64,000 nt of DNA from Orientallactaga sibirica (lineage: Eukaryota; Chordata; Mammalia; Rodentia; Dipodidae): NCBI GenBank assembly GCA_036365145.1, contig JAEOAD010000982.1, forward strand, positions 6,908,001 to 6,972,000, given 5' to 3'. A program made the translations under genes and the position numbers. A model generated the notes under the pieces. The model was given only the letters and a program-made list of their open reading frames with translations, ran no database searches and was not told the DNA's origin. Shown in pieces: positions 21,840 to 33,833 of the stretch (its first letter is position 1; each line of letters opens with the position of its first letter).

Positions 21840-22079
21840 TTTTAAAAACTATAAATTTATTTATTTAGACAGAGAGAGAGGTACAGAGATAGAGACAGAC
21901 AGACAGACAGACAGACACAGAGAGAATGGATACACTAGGACATCTTGCCATTGCAAACAAACTCCAGAGATGCATGCAACACTTTGAATCTGGCTTTATG
22001 TAGGGACTGGGGAATTGAACTCCAGGCTGGTAGGCTTTGCAAGCAAGCACCTTTAACCATTGGGCCATCTCCCCAGCTT
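21840..22079 (-). repeat. tRNA-derived SINE with (CAGA)n tract
   Basis: Reverse strand; CAGA units at 21897-21916. Confidence 0.9.
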
Positions 22080-22139
22080 ATGTATTGTATTTATTTATCT
22101 ATTTTTAACAGATTAAACCCTTTTTAATTTTTTTTAAAG

Positions 22140-22360
22140 TATAGCCTTTTTAAAGTTTTATTTGTTTGTTTGAGAGAGTCAGAGAGAGAGAGACAGACAG
22201 ACAGAGAGAATGGGCACACCAGGGCCTCCAGCCACCACAAACGAACTCCAGACACATGCGCCGCCTTGTGCATCTGGCTTACATGGGTCCTGGGGAATCG
22301 AACCTGGGTCCTTTGACTTTGCAGGCAAATGCCTTAACCGCTAAGCCATCGCTTCAGCCC
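22140..22360 (-). repeat. tRNA-derived SINE
   Basis: Reverse strand; AGAGAATGGGCACACCAGGG through TAAGCCATCGCTTCAGCCC. Confidence 0.93.
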
Positions 22361-23058
22361 ACCAGATTATATTCTTTTATTCCTTCACCCCTGTTCAGGT
22401 CTCCTGGGACCCCCCCCATGGGGCTATAGGATTTACTGTGGGGTCATTAAGGCCTCAGTCAGTCCCAGTGGGATAATGGGGGATTGCCCCTCAGAGTATT
22501 TCCACCCACTCAGTGGCTCTTAGAATCTTTCTGCACCATCTTCTGCAATGTTCCCTGAGCCATGGCAGGCCTGTTGGCACTCTGATTTAGTGTTGAGTTC
22601 TTTGTAGCCTCTAGATTTCTGCTTTGATAGGTTGTGCTTGATGGCTGTGTCTGCCGCCATCACCCTGGAGCTGGTTGTCAGGCTAGCAGTAAGGGCAGTG
22701 TTTATGGTGCCACTTCCACTGTACATTCCAGCCCACGTATTTTGATGTTATTTTCCCAATTGCCCACTCTTACTCCTCTTCGTGCCACTAAAACCTTTCT
22801 TCTTCCCAATTAATCTCCATCCTGTTTTCATGCCTTTTTTGACTCAGTGAGTTAAAGTGAGGTTACTTGTATGAGCATGATTTGGGGGTTATTTACTGAA
22901 ATATGGGCAAATTACTGGCAGCTACAACATTGGATAGCATGAATTCCCTTCTCCAGCAACTATTAGCTGCCATTAGCTTCTCTGGGAGGTGTGCAGCTCT
23001 GCACTTTTAACATTCTGGAACAGCTTGGGGAAAATTCCAGAAGTGGCTTTGAACACTA
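22361..23058. repeat. L1 3'-UTR-related fragment
   Basis: Contains TCTTCTGCAATGTTCCCTGAG, shared with the L1 UTR at 14845, then GGGGGTTATTTACTGAAATATG and CAGCAACTATTAGCTGCC, reminiscent of rodent L1 UTRs. Confidence 0.55.
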
Positions 23059-23059
23059 G

Positions 23060-23157
23060 GAATTATGTAGTCTCAGAGTGGCCTCGAACTTATGGCAATC
23101 CCCCTTCCTCTGCCTCCCAAGTGTTGGAATTAAAAGCATGTGCCACCACACCCAGCC
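23060..23157 (-). repeat. B1-type SINE, truncated
   Basis: Reverse strand; starts mid-element at ATTATGTAGTCTCAGAGTGG. Confidence 0.85.
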
Positions 23158-23294
23158 CTTTTCACTTTCTAATCTCACCTTTTAACCATGTACCATGTTA
23201 GTCCAGCTAGTTCTTTCTTCATCCTTAAGACAGAGCTGTGAATTCCTATTAGGAGTAACCAGATGCATAAAAGGCATGTCTAGAATTATATCAC

Positions 23295-23475
23295 CTGGTT
23301 TGAAATCTTGGGCCCTCTACTTATAAGCTGGATCTTTATCAAACTCCTTATCTGAAAAAAAGGGTCAGTAATCTACCCAGAGTTTTGATGTGAAATAAAA
23401 TTGGTAATACAAGTAAAGTATCTAATAGTCTTAGGTATTAAGTAATCAATAAATGTTAGCTGCTGGTTATTTTTT
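23295..23475 (+). repeat. MIR SINE
   Basis: TGGGCCCTCTACTTATAAGC, CTGAAAAAAAGGGTCAGTAATC, AGTAATCAATAAATGTTAGCTG in MIR order. Confidence 0.7.
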
Positions 23476-23477
23476 AG

Positions 23478-23712
23478 TCCACTTTTGTAAACAAATTTAC
23501 TGAGATTTAATTCACATGAAATTGTGGCTTTAAATAGATTTGGGTTGTATATGTATCATCATAGTCTACTTTCAGAGCATTGCTGATAATCCATGAGGCT
23601 CTTTTTTGACAGAAATTCTTTTAGAGCAACATAATGTCATCTATTAATGTATTTTATGTTTATTATTTTAAAGTACCAAAGGAAGTTCCTTAAAATTATT
23701 TTTATTCAGATA
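23478..23712. repeat. Old L1M fragment
   Basis: AAATTTACTGAGATTTAATTC, ACATGAAATTGTGGC match the L1M tail theme. Confidence 0.5.
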
Positions 23713-24290
23713 GTTTAATTTTTATTGACAATTTTCATACATGTACACAATGTATTTTGATCATAGTCCCCTCCCATTATTTTCTTTTGTCCTCCATCCC
23801 TCTTCTGCACGGTCCTTTCTTTTCCAACTAGCTCTTCTTCTAGTTTAATCTCGCTTGTTTGCCTTCTTCTATCATCTATGACAACATGTTGATGGGCCGA
23901 GGGTTGGGCAACTAACAACAGCCACTGTGAGGCCATGAATTCAATGGCCACTTAAATGTCCGGAAGACACTATTCCAAAGCACTTCTCCTTCTCTGGCTC
24001 TTACCTGCTTTCTGCCTCCTCTTCTGCAGTCTTCCCTGAGCCGTGGTGGGTATAACAAACATTTGGTGCTGTACACTGAGCTGTCATTCTTTCTCAGCAC
24101 TTTGATGAGTCTCCGGTCTCCCCAGTCTTTAACGCTGTTTATAAAAAGAAGCTTTTCTGACCGAAAGTCAGTGCTGGACTAATGTCTAAACATACATATG
24201 TATATTTAGAGGAAAATCTGATGAGCACAACACATCCATTTAACCAAGCAATAGTAGTTTAGTGGCTGTTTTAACTAAACTTGTTAGTGT
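23713..24290 (-). repeat. L1 3'-UTR, reverse orientation
   Basis: AATTTTTATTGACAATTTTC then TTTTGATCATAGTCCCCTCC and CATGTTGATGGGCCGAGGG; same family as 14202 and 59575. Confidence 0.75.
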
Positions 24291-24590
24291 GCCTAGCTTG
24301 TCTTAAGTGTGTACCTATAGTTTTGTATATGATTGTGTACTCATGTGTGTATTTCATGATTAACATACTATAAGGCTCTAAAGTAGGAATGTTCTGAATA
24401 CACCTTATTTCAGTAAACTATGTGTGCATACTCATTTGCATGGCTATTATATCCATTCTGTCTTTCAGTTATGTATGAAGAGATAAGTGGCCCTACCTAG
24501 GAAACAGTGACACAGAACAGTCACAGTGGTGCTACTACGAATGAGAAAACATACATTTTCTCCGCGCTTTCTAGTTTTTCTAATGTTGTA
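24291..24590. other. Intron, no identified element
   Basis: Nothing recognised. Confidence 0.4.
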
Positions 24591-24591
24591 A

Positions 24592-24882
24592 TTGTGTGTG
24601 TGTGTGTGTAAAACAGAGTCTCATGTAGCCTACACTGGCCACAAATTTGTTATGTAGCTGAGGCTGACCTTGAAGTACTGATCCTCCTGATATTTTGCTT
24701 CTGCCTCCCAAGTGGATTGCAGGTGATATTTTTGATTTTACTGAGACAGTGTTTCAGTCTGTAGTCCAGGATGGCCTGGAACTCACTCCCTGTGTAGCCC
24801 AGGCTGTCCTCATACTTGTAGCAATCATCTTACCTGAGCTTCACAAGTTATGGGATTACAGGGGTGAGCCACTATGCCAAGC
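24592..24882 (-). repeat. Two old B1-related SINEs in series
   Basis: (TG)n at 24596-24609. B1-like copies at 24613-24728 (GAGTCTCATGTAGCCTACACT) and 24745-24882 (ATGGCCTGGAACTCACTCCC). Confidence 0.65.
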
Positions 24883-25075
24883 TATATAATATTTGAAAAA
24901 AAACACATAAAGGGCTGGAGAGATGTCTCTGCAGTTAAGGTACTTTATTGCAAAGCCTGACAGCCTGGGTTCAGTTACCCAGTGCCCACATAAAACCAGA
25001 TGCACGTGTCTGGAGTTCATTTGCTGTGGCAAGAGGCCCTGGCATGCCCATTCTCTCTCCTCCCTCCCTCTTTTA

Positions 25076-25290
25076 ACTTTTTAAATTTTATTTATTTATT
25101 TGCAAGTAGAAACAGATAGAAGAGAGCATGAGAGAGAATGGATATACTAGGGCCTCCAGGCACTGCAAATGACTCCAGATGCATGTGCCACTTTGTGCAT
25201 CTCACTTTATGTGGATACTAGGGATTTGAACTTGGGTCGTTAGGCTCTACAGGCAAGTATGTTAACTGCTGAGAAATAGCTCCAGGTCTT
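25076..25290 (-). repeat. tRNA-derived SINE, nested
   Basis: Reverse strand, inside the element at 24912-25569. Confidence 0.9.
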
Positions 25291-25291
25291 T

Positions 25292-25522
25292 TTTTAAAAC
25301 AAAAAACTATTTTAATTATTTTTTGAGAGAGAAAAAGAGGCAGAGAGAGAGAGAGAAGGAGGAGGAGAGAAAATGGGCACATTAGGGCCCCTAGCCACTG
25401 CAAATGAACTCCAGACACATGTACCACCTTGTGCATCTGGCTTACATAGGTACTGGAGAATCAAACTTGGGACCTTAGGCTTTGCAGGCAAGTGCCTTGA
25501 CCACTAAGCCATTTTTTCAGCC
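25292..25522 (-). repeat. tRNA-derived SINE, nested
   Basis: Reverse strand, directly after the previous one; TTAGGGCCCCTAGCCACTGC. Confidence 0.9.
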
Positions 25523-25569
25523 CCCTCCATCCTTTCCTCCCTGAAAATATGTAAATAAAAATAAACGTA

Positions 25570-26369
25570 AAGGAGAGTTGTGGAGGGTTATGATCATGGT
25601 ACCTTGTCTATATATGTGGAAGTTGTCAAGATAAAGTTAAACACAAAATGTTTCTTTGTAGACTTAGTTTAATCCACAGGGAGGAAAAAACCCAGTAATG
25701 TGTGTTAAAACTGGAGTTTGCATCAAGAACTCCATATTCAGTTCATCAGGGCAGGAAGAGGTAGCTCAAGCTAGGGGATTCTAAATCCTGGGCATGAGCA
25801 CACTATGTTTATCCCCAATTCTCAAAAAACAAAATAAACAGAAAGGGAAATGATGTCCTTGTCCTTTTTGAGGATTGTCGACTCACTAGTACACATCATG
25901 GCAATATTTGTGACAGAGTCTCACTGTGTAGCCCAGACTGGCCTCAAGCTCAGGATCCTCCTGCCTATGTAATATTGGGTCCGTGTTTGTCATCATGGAT
26001 GATGGATAAAGACAAAGTATGAGAGAAAAATAGTGAATGGCATCCTTAAACTTTGTGATATTTAGATGGATGGAAACAACTGGAATATACTGTCTCCCAA
26101 CGTCACGCACCCCATCCTTGAAGTGGTAGGACTGGTATACAACTTGAGGTCAGTGATACATAGAGTTGAGGACTAGAAAAACAGCAGTCCTATAGTGGAG
26201 CTCTCTATAATGAAAGCTGTTGTGAAGACCTGGGGTGTTGCCACATGGTGGTATAGGAAACAACTAGTACAGACTGCAGAGAATTTGTGTCTGGATATAA
26301 ATTTGAATTAGTTCACCAGGACTGGAAAGAAACCTCTGCACTCAGGCCAAGGAAATACTGTTACTTAAC
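25570..26369. other. Intron with a B1 scrap
   Basis: A short B1-like piece at 25903-25975 (GACAGAGTCTCACTGTGTAGC). The rest is unassigned. Confidence 0.45.
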
Positions 26370-26502
26370 AGAGTGGTGATACATAGGGCAAGTCACCGAT
26401 CTCTGGTTTCCTCATTTGCAAAATGGTTGTTCATCCTGGCTCTTTGCAACTTACGTGGCTGGCCCAATGTGATGTTTCTCATAAATGCTTTCAAAATAAT
26501 CA
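26370..26502 (+). repeat. MIR SINE
   Basis: GGGCAAGTCACCGATCTCTGG, TTTCCTCATTTGCAAAATGG are diagnostic. Confidence 0.75.
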
Positions 26503-26504
26503 CA

Positions 26505-26600
26505 AGCTGGTGGGCATGGTGGTGCACACCTGTAATTCTAGTATTTGGGATGCAGAGACAGGAGGATCATGAGTTTGAGGCTATGTCACAAACAAACAAG
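26505..26600 (+). repeat. Old B1-related SINE fragment
   Basis: GGTGGGCATGGTGGTGCACACC through ATGAGTTTGAGGC. Confidence 0.7.
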
Positions 26601-27445
26601 CTCCACAAAATTATAATAAGCTGTCCCAGCATAGGGTGAATACCAGGTCCTGCTTGAGTTCAAGTCAGATGGCCTTTAGCATCACGTGCTCTGAGCCCTT
26701 TCCTTGTGCTCTTTATAGGGACTGACTTCCTGTGTTTTCCAACAGGATTTGTCTTACAGGATTTTATGCTCCAAGTTGAGAAAGCATTTTGAGGCTTTTA
26801 AAAAAAATATTGACTGGCCCTATAGAGAGAAATTAGTGAATGCATGGATAGCAGGCAAGCCTTTATGGAAGCCCAATTCATAGACCTGGTTCTAGATAAA
26901 TCTGATGATTGTGTTCAAGTTCTGAATCTGTTGGATTAGTTGTTTTTCTAAGAAAAAGTCTTACCTTTGCTATTTGTGCAGTGTTGGGATAAAAGTTATG
27001 CTTTACAGGGTGTTCTTAGGGGATACGAACTTGCATATTAAGATTTTGGGTTTTTAAAATTATAATTATTGGTGCATGTTAACTAAATACGGCTTTAGCT
27101 AACACTAAGCCTTCCGTTGTTATTATTAAGTCATTTTGATTGGGACTTGGGTGACTTCTGTGGTTATCATTTTTCAGACATTTGTTATTTTACTTGTTTT
27201 ATATTCAGATTTGTGTCTTTAGGTTTCATTTCACCTTTACATCTAGAAAATGAAAAATTGTAAAGACTCCTAGAACTTCATTTTAAGGGATGTATATGGG
27301 GCAGAGGGCACAAGAGGAGTACTAAGAGCTTGTCACATAGGTGGTCTTGCCTACAATGCGACACTTGCATCTTTTCTAGTAACAGAGAATTTGGTTTGCC
27401 ATCTATGATGTCAGGAGCTATGGGGCAGTGGTGGTAGTTTTACGG
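26601..27445. other. Intron, largely unique
   Basis: No exon, RNA gene or clear repeat. Confidence 0.5.
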
Positions 27446-27797
27446 TTTGTTTTGGGTATGTAAATGTGCATGTATGTGCGTGCTCACATGTGTAAGTGCA
27501 GGTGCATGCCTGCCACAGTGCATGAGTGGTGGTCAGAGAATAATTTCGGGTGTCTGCCTTAGCCTTCCACCTTATTTGAGGCATGGTCTCTTACTGTTGT
27601 TGTTCACCACTATGTTCCCCAAGCTAGCTGGCTTGCAAACATCCAGGAAATTATGTGTCTGCCTCTCTTATCACCACAGTGTGCTGGAATTATAGACACT
27701 CATGCTACAGTATCTGGCTTTATGTGGGTCCTGGGGGTTAAAACTCAGAAACTCACACATGGCAGTTGTTTTATACACTGAGGCATCTCCCCAGTCC
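27446..27797 (-). repeat. B4-like SINE, old
   Basis: Reverse strand, TG-rich start, then GGTCCTGGGGGTTAAAACTC and CACTGAGGCATCTCCCCAGTC. Confidence 0.65.
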
Positions 27798-27807
27798 TGT
27801 TTGTCTA

Positions 27808-27918
27808 TTTTTGAGACATGATCTGACTCTATGGCCCATGCTAGCCTCTAACTCAGGATTCTCCTGCCTTAGCCCTCTGAGGGCTTGGATTACAGGCCTG
27901 CACCATCACACCCAGCTC
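27808..27918 (-). repeat. Old B1-related SINE
   Basis: TTTTTGAGACATGATCTGAC through GGATTACAGGCCTGCACC. Confidence 0.7.
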
Positions 27919-29477
27919 TAGTGGTGTCATTCTTGGCACTGCGTTTCTATTCCACTAGCCTTGCACCTTGGAGAAACAAGGTGAAATGGATCCTCTAGCC
28001 TACAGAGAGCCAGGCCCTCCTTAGGGTTGCATGGCTCACTTTGCTGACAGGTTGCATTGCTCACTTACAAGGGACTTGAGAGCTCTGCATTTGTTCATAT
28101 TAAGATTCAACAGCTTGTGACTCTGCACAAAGGCATGGAGATCATTAGTGTACTCACTGGAGATGTGATTTGACAAGATATTGATTCTGAACTTCTGCTT
28201 GCTTCTCTGTTCAACCCTTTCTTCCTTAGTAAGAGACAGAGAGAGAAATGAAACAGAACTAGGCCACTGGCTTTTGAAAAATATTGATCAGGGAGCACAT
28301 AGCTGTAGTTCAGACACTTTCCCCTTTGTGTGATGTCATGCTGTGTGGGGGCCTAATGGGTCCTGTAATCACCCCTGCAGGGATTTCTTCTTCAGGAAAA
28401 AAGATCAGGAAAGAAAAAGAATCCCCAGAAGCAATACCCAGAAATAATTTCCACGTTTCTAAGTGCATTTCTTTGAAGTCGTTGATCCCTTTGGTTTTCT
28501 AGGCCATGTGGTGGTATGAAGAAGTGGTATGATGGTCAGCTGTGAACAACAAGCCTCTGAACATTGTCCATCTCACTTCCTAATTTCTATCACCTCTCCC
28601 TGGCTTTGGCCTCCACTGCTGCATGTCTGTATGTTAGACACACACACACCCCTTACCCCACATGCATGTTCATTCTCATCACAATGCACATGTGTGGTAT
28701 GGGTGTGCTTTGGACAGCTGCATCTGTATTTGCACTAGCTATGAGTCAGGCTCCCAGGTGGGCCCCACTGGGTGAATGACGTGGCATAACCTTGAGTATC
28801 CTCTGGTCAAGTGAAGTGTGGCCTTGGCTTTTACTTTGATTTGCCTGGATTGGTTCTGTGAATGCAGCCAGGGATCCTGTTAATGGATCCCCTGGGGCAG
28901 AAGTAGAGCTGTTAAACCCCACAGGACACTTGAAATGACACCAGGAATAGGGTGAACTCAAAGTGGCAGCTGCTTATCAGGCCCAAGTTCTAGTATGTTG
29001 AAAGGGTGCCATTGAGTAAGAAAAATGCCAGCACACCTCCTCTTTTGCTTTGCACATTTGGGGAAAACGCCCTCTGCCTTTGCTAGCCTTAAAGCAGAAC
29101 ATTCTTGTTTCCCTACTCCATCATATCAGCTTTTATTACAAACCAATAGTAGCAAATATAAAGCCTCATCCCTGGAAACCTGTTTAAGGCAACACTGTGC
29201 TTCAGCGCTTCATGGTGGGATTTCTGCCTTCTGCACCAATGGATTCGTTTCTCATCACCATGCTGTCCTGACCCAGCAGCTTTTGAACAACCAAGAAGCA
29301 TTGCTCTGCTTTTTAATGCCTCTCTAAGAGACCAGGGCTGCTGTGCCTCTAGCCATATCCCAGGCAGCATACTTGAGACAAGTCAGCTTTATTTGCCTGC
29401 ATGCCTAGAAAGCCTCCCTTTAAAACCTTAGTTTAGGAGAAGATTTGTATCTAAATATTTTTGCTTTTTCTATCCAG
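27919..29477. other. Repeat-poor intron before SH3B exon
   Basis: About 1.5 kb just upstream of the exon at 29478, with no recognised SINE. A short (CA)n is at 28640. Open frames are unsupported. Confidence 0.5.
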
Positions 29478-29581
29478 GTGAGCGACGGAGGCGCCGATGC
29501 CAGGTGGCATTCAGCTACCTGCCCCAGAATGACGATGAGCTGGAACTGAAAGTCGGTGACATCATAGAAGTGGTAGGAGAG
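29478..29581 (+). CDS. SH3KBP1: SH3KBP1 (CIN85) internal exon, first half of SH3 domain B
   Basis: This 104-bp exon encodes residues of CIN85, a cytoplasmic adaptor that links CBL ubiquitin ligases, endophilins and cytoskeletal partners during receptor endocytosis. It starts after a TATCCAG acceptor with two bases that finish a Gly codon, then reads [20 protein letters not shown] and continues to ...VVGE (34 full codons, about residues 97-130 of the human protein, counted from memory). The RT-loop motif [14 protein letters not shown] is typical of CIN85/CD2AP SH3 domains, which prefer PxxxPR ligands. The exon ends in phase 0 before a GTAAGC donor. The ALYDY-type strand is VAFSYL here. The paralogue CD2AP is less likely, because the residues match SH3KBP1 as I remember it without an evident change. 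The frame also runs into the intron to a stop near 29689, which is not part of the spliced message. Confidence 0.97.
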
Positions 29582-30011
29582 GTAAGCGAGTGGTTAGTGG
29601 CCTTTTTGCCTCATGTGGCCATCAACCCCACCTGTTCACCCAGCCCCAAGGAGCCCTTGCTGCCAAATGCACAGCTCCACTGGCCTTGATATGGGATGTT
29701 GGAACTTGCAGAGACCTTAGAGATCATCTGGTTGAATTTCTTACAGAGGAATGCTTATAGGCCACTTGGGGTCAGATGTGGGACATTGTGAAGCCATTGA
29801 CTCTGTAACACAACATGCTAAGTACCATTGAAATTCCACCAACTTTCTTTTCTGCTTTAGTTAATGAGAGAGACCGGGAGTTCACATTGGCTGAGATCTA
29901 TCTCTAGAATATAGATTAAATATTCATGATGCGGAAAACCGTAGATTTAGGAAGAAGGAGTATATATTTAAAGACCAAACATATAACAGCTGTGATGATA
30001 TTCCCTTGTTT
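29582..30011. other. Intron start after SH3B exon, unique
   Basis: Begins GTAAGC; no repeat recognised to 30011. Confidence 0.5.
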
Positions 30012-30086
30012 GTGGTTCTGGGAACAAACTCAAGGTCTCACAGATGCTAAGCAAGTACTCTACCACTGAACTATCCTCCCAACCCT
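30012..30086 (-). repeat. ID-type SINE fragment
   Basis: Reverse strand: AAACTCAAGGTCTCACAGATGC, CAAGTACTCTACCACTGAAC. Confidence 0.7.
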
Positions 30087-30099
30087 GTCATGGAGTTCT

Positions 30100-30235
30100 T
30101 TGTACGTTAGCCCACTTATTCATCATGACTGCTTTGTTGTATAGATAAGTAAAAGGCCCTCAAGAGACTCTTACCAGAGGCAAGGCTGAGGGGAAAAGCC
30201 AGGTCCACTGACTCTGACTCAGAAAACTCTCCTTT
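30100..30235 (-). repeat. MIR-like remnant
   Basis: CTTACCAGAGGCAAGGCTGAG, AAAGCCAGGTCCACTGACTC resemble a reverse MIR; weak. Confidence 0.4.
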
Positions 30236-31045
30236 CTGCTGTGTCACTTTCCCATGTCTTGTTTGGTCCTATATAATTCCAGAACCATCCCTGCTGGTAA
30301 AATGTTCCTGCAGGTACTGGGTAGGTTGCCCAGGTTCTACTCCCTCATGCCTGGGGGGATCTTGGGCCTTCCACTTAGAACCTTGTCATTCATTCTGATT
30401 CATTCCTTTCCTTTGTACACAGAAATATAGTTTTCTGTTTGCTTTTGTTTCCTAAATATCAGTTAACCTGACAGAAGTCCATGATTTATAGAAAAGAAAG
30501 ATAGAATTTGAAGAGGACTATAATAAGCAAATCATCATGTGTGTAGAAGGGATAGAGTTGATCCTGGAAGCTGGGTTTCTCTGACTCATAAAGACTAACC
30601 TGAATCTATGTCTGTGTTTTCCTTCACTCATAAGTGACGGATCTGTAAGATGAAAAGGGTAGCCACAAGAGAACCATGGGAGAGCAAAACATTAAAAATG
30701 ACTGAAAGCATTACTTGATTAAGATGGCTAAGTCAGGTGCCAAGCCTTGCAGTGCTCAACATGACAATAAGACAGAAACTTTTGGGGTTATCTTTTCTAC
30801 AGGATGAATCATTTGCATTCCTGCCATTCAAAGTTTATTTTCATTGCTATTTGAAAGAGTTACTTGCATTGCTTTCAGATTTTGTAAACTAGCCTCAAAA
30901 ATAGTATGAAACAAAGGTATGTGTCTCCAGAGTAGCCGTGAATGGGGTTCTTGGTGTAGTGTTGGGAGGACATGCTGTAACTTCCTTTGCCACTAAGTTC
31001 TGGAAAACTTGTGTTAATATATATTTTTGTTACTTAAAAATCTAG
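30236..31045. other. Intron, largely unique
   Basis: No element recognised. Confidence 0.45.
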
Positions 31046-31318
31046 AGGGCTGGAGAGATGGCTTAGTGGTTAAGGCGCCTGCCTCCTAAGCCTAAGAATT
31101 CTGGTTCCAGTCTCCAGCGGTTCCAATCTCCAGGTCCCACGTTTAGCCAGATGCAAAGTGACACAAGGGCGCAATGCTGCACTTGCCCACAAGGGGGCGC
31201 ATGCATCTGGATTTCGTTCACAGCAGCTGAGAGGCTGCTGGCTCGCCCATCTCTGTCTTCCTCTCCCTCTCTCTCTGTCTCTCTCCAAAAAAATAAAAAA
31301 ATAAAAAATAAAAAGTCT
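31046..31318 (+). repeat. tRNA-derived SINE, long form
   Basis: Complete forward copy of the expanded subfamily: duplicated B-box-like segment (GGTTCCAGTCTCCAGCGG then GGTTCCAATCTCCAGG) and the GGGCGCAATGCTGCACTTG insert; A-rich tail. Confidence 0.93.
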
Positions 31319-31364
31319 AGTGTGAAACAGGGAACATAGGAAACATTTATCAAATGAGTGGGAG

Positions 31365-31885
31365 GCTGGGGAGATAGCTTAGTCAGTAAAGTGCTTGCCT
31401 TACAAGTATAAGAACCTGTGTTCACTCCATAAAAAAAAAACAAAAACGCTGGACATGGTTACACATGCCTGTAATATCAGCACAGGGGAGGTGGAGACAG
31501 GTAGATTCCTGGGATTATTGGCTAGCCAGTCTAGCATACTTGGTGAGCACCAGGCCAATAATGACTGTATCTCAAAAAGAAATGGATGAAGCTGGGCGTG
31601 GTGGCGCACGCCTTTAATCCCAGCACTCGGGAGGCAGAGGTAGGAGGATTGCTAAGAGTTCGAAGCCACCCTGAGACTACATAGTTAATTCCAGGTCAGC
31701 CTGGACCAGAGTGAGATCCTACTTTGAAAAACCAAAAAAAAAAAAAAAAAAAAAAAAAGAAAGAAAGAAATGGACGACACACATGAGGAATGACACCCAG
31801 GTTGTCCTCTGCTCTCTACACACATACACACATATGCATCTGCAGTACAATATGTGTGCCCACATACACATGAATATGCATACAC
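31365..31885 (+). repeat. B4-like SINE interrupted by a B1
   Basis: Head GGCTGGGGAGATAGCTTAGTC, B1-like part CCTGTAATATCAGCACAGGG to 31590; tail at 31762-31885 (GACACCCAGGTTGTCCTCTG, CA-rich). Confidence 0.8.
31591..31760 (+). repeat. B1-type SINE nested in B4, long poly-A
   Basis: GCTGGGCGTGGTGGCGCACG through poly-A. Target duplication AGAAATGGA[T/C]GA on both sides. Confidence 0.94.
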
Positions 31886-32224
31886 ATATGCACACCAAAA
31901 GAAGAAAGTTAAGTGAGTGCAACATGAAAGGACAATAATAAAACATTCCCATGATAGACGACTTCCTTAAGATGGTAACTATGGAAAAAATTCTAGAGAA
32001 AAAAAATAAGTAGATGTGACTAATAAAAATGTTTTAAAATGTTGGTATGATTTGAGGTAGTTAAGCTAAAGAAAAATAACAAATAAGAAAAAACTGTAAG
32101 TTATAACAAAAAGTTAGATATGTAACATATGAAAGCTATATTAGGAAGCTGCTAAAACAATGGTAAATAATATTTGAATCTGCCATAAACACAAATTCCA
32201 CAAGGGAGAAAATATTTTGTTAAT

Positions 32225-32335
32225 GTTTTTACACATAGTCTCACTAGCTAGCCCAAACTGACCTCAAACTTATAATCCTGTTGCCTCAGCAGTGTTGGGA
32301 TTTCAGGCATGTATCACCATATCTGCCTCTGGGGG
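32225..32335 (-). repeat. Old B1-related SINE (duplicated at 34828-34937)
   Basis: TAGTCTCACTAGCTAGCCCAA through GGGATTTCAGGCATGTATC. Confidence 0.65.
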
Positions 32336-32648
32336 AGAAGTCTTAACTATGTGAAAATATTCCTCCATTTTCTTAGTTAAAGAAACACAAATTAAGACAA
32401 TAATAGATTTCTGCTTAAATAAGCAGAAATTTTCAACATTTAGTATGTCTAAAAATTTCAGTGCTAAAACTTTTCAGTGCTCAGTATTACTGGTGAATTT
32501 TTAATCCATGTATGGTACTTTATATGAACCGATTTATCAAGATAGGTCAGTATCTATAAAAATATGAATAAAACTCTGACTGTGATCTCATTTCTAAGAA
32601 TTTATGTGAATAAAATAGTTAACAATGGAAAAAAATGACACAGGAATT

Positions 32649-32813
32649 TTTTTTTTGTTTTTTTGTTTTGGTTTTTTGAGGTAGGTTCTCACTCTAGCCC
32701 AAGCTGACCTGGAATTCACTCTGTATTCTTAGGGTGGCCTTGAACTTTTGGCGATCCTCCTACCTCTGCTTTCTGAGTGCTGGGATTAAAGGCGTGCACC
32801 ACCACGCCTGGCT
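32649..32813 (-). repeat. B1-type SINE (duplicated at 35259-35422)
   Basis: Reverse strand; GGTTTTTTGAGGTAGGTTC through CACCACCACGCCTGGC. Confidence 0.92.
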
Positions 32814-32865
32814 TAGAAAATGTTAATAGCAGCAGTGTTTGTGATAATAAAAATTAATCAATGGG

Positions 32866-33018
32866 AGCTGGGCATGGTGGTGCACACCTTTAATCCCAGC
32901 CCTTGGGAGGCTGAGGTAGGAGGATTGCTATGAGTTCGAGGCTACCCTGAGACTACATAGTGAATTCCATGTCAGCCTGGGCTACATTGAAACCCTGCCT
33001 CAAAAAAACCAAAACAAA
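32866..33018 (+). repeat. B1-type SINE (duplicated at 35475-35628)
   Basis: GAGCTGGGCATGGTGGTGCAC through CTGCCTCAAAAAAACC. Confidence 0.92.
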
Positions 33019-33157
33019 AATTAATCAAAGGGAATTAAGTTGTGTCATCCAGTTAAAAGATTGTAAAGCCATTAAGATGGTACACACAGAGAGAGCTCTT
33101 TGAGTATGTATTTATTATGATGTTCTGTTTTAAAATTCTTGGTTATATTCTACTAAG

Positions 33158-33285
33158 CTGAGAGCTTTTCAATGGAAGGGACTGGTTTTTATCTGTTTTT
33201 ATATTCAAGGTACCTGGAATAGAGCTGAATCCTAATATGCACATTAATAAATGCTTGCTAAATAAGTGTGTGAATGAATGGAAAT
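33158..33285 (+). repeat. L2 3' tail (duplicated at 35768-35895)
   Basis: GAAGGGACTGGTTTTTATCTG, ACCTGGAATAGAGCTGAATCC, ATAAATGCTTGCTAAATAAG and TGAATGAATG are the L2 end pattern. Confidence 0.7.
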
Positions 33286-33792
33286 ATGAGAACAGTTTTT
33301 CCAAAATAAATGAACAGGTCGGAACACAAAATTGCATGTACTACATAATCATGTAAAAAAATAAATGCATGTAATCAAAGATTGAAATGAGCAATAATTG
33401 AAAATGATCTTGTCACAGATGATTTTTCTTTGTAAAGACAAAGAAAGTGATTAATATATTCCTGGGGAAAATTCCTGTTGGCTGTGGGCAAAGTGAGTGT
33501 GGGTTGCTGAAGGAGAGGAACAGTTGTCATGCTGTGACTGTACTCACCCTAGATGACAGGAGCCGTTTGCCACCCGCAACTCCAGGCTCCTTTCAACTTG
33601 CAACCAGATGACTTCTGGGCTATATTCTTGGTTCACTTCCATGGGAAAAAGAAAAAGTAGCCATAGAGCCTATGATATTTACAAAAAGCTAATTGGCCTT
33701 TTAATCCACGTTTTTAAAATCCTACATTTTAAAAATCCTATCAGGAATTTCCTATTGTTCTAATTTACTTGTGATATTGTAGATATTGTAAC

Positions 33793-33796
<4 letters not shown>

Positions 33797-33833
<37 letters not shown>

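Larger units (their letters stand above)
24912..25569 (+). repeat. tRNA-derived SINE interrupted by two others
   Basis: Body at 24912-25072 (GGGCTGGAGAGATGTCTCTG to CTCCCTCCC). Its A-rich tail resumes at 25523-25569 (CCTCCATCCTTTCCTCCCTG, AAATAAAAATAAACG). Confidence 0.8.

Noticed and set aside
1..29477. Search for the SH3A-linker exon (FPDNF...KKDPLTNK)
   Set aside because: No matching translation was found; it must lie upstream of the window.
29582..29689. Continuation of the SH3B frame past the donor
   Set aside because: A strong GTAAGC donor and the matching phase-0 exon at 43527 show that this is intron; no polyadenylation signal nearby.
31063..31443. 126-codon minus-strand open frame
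   Set aside because: It is the reverse translation of a long-form tRNA SINE (31046-31318) and its flank; the same peptide text recurs at other copies.
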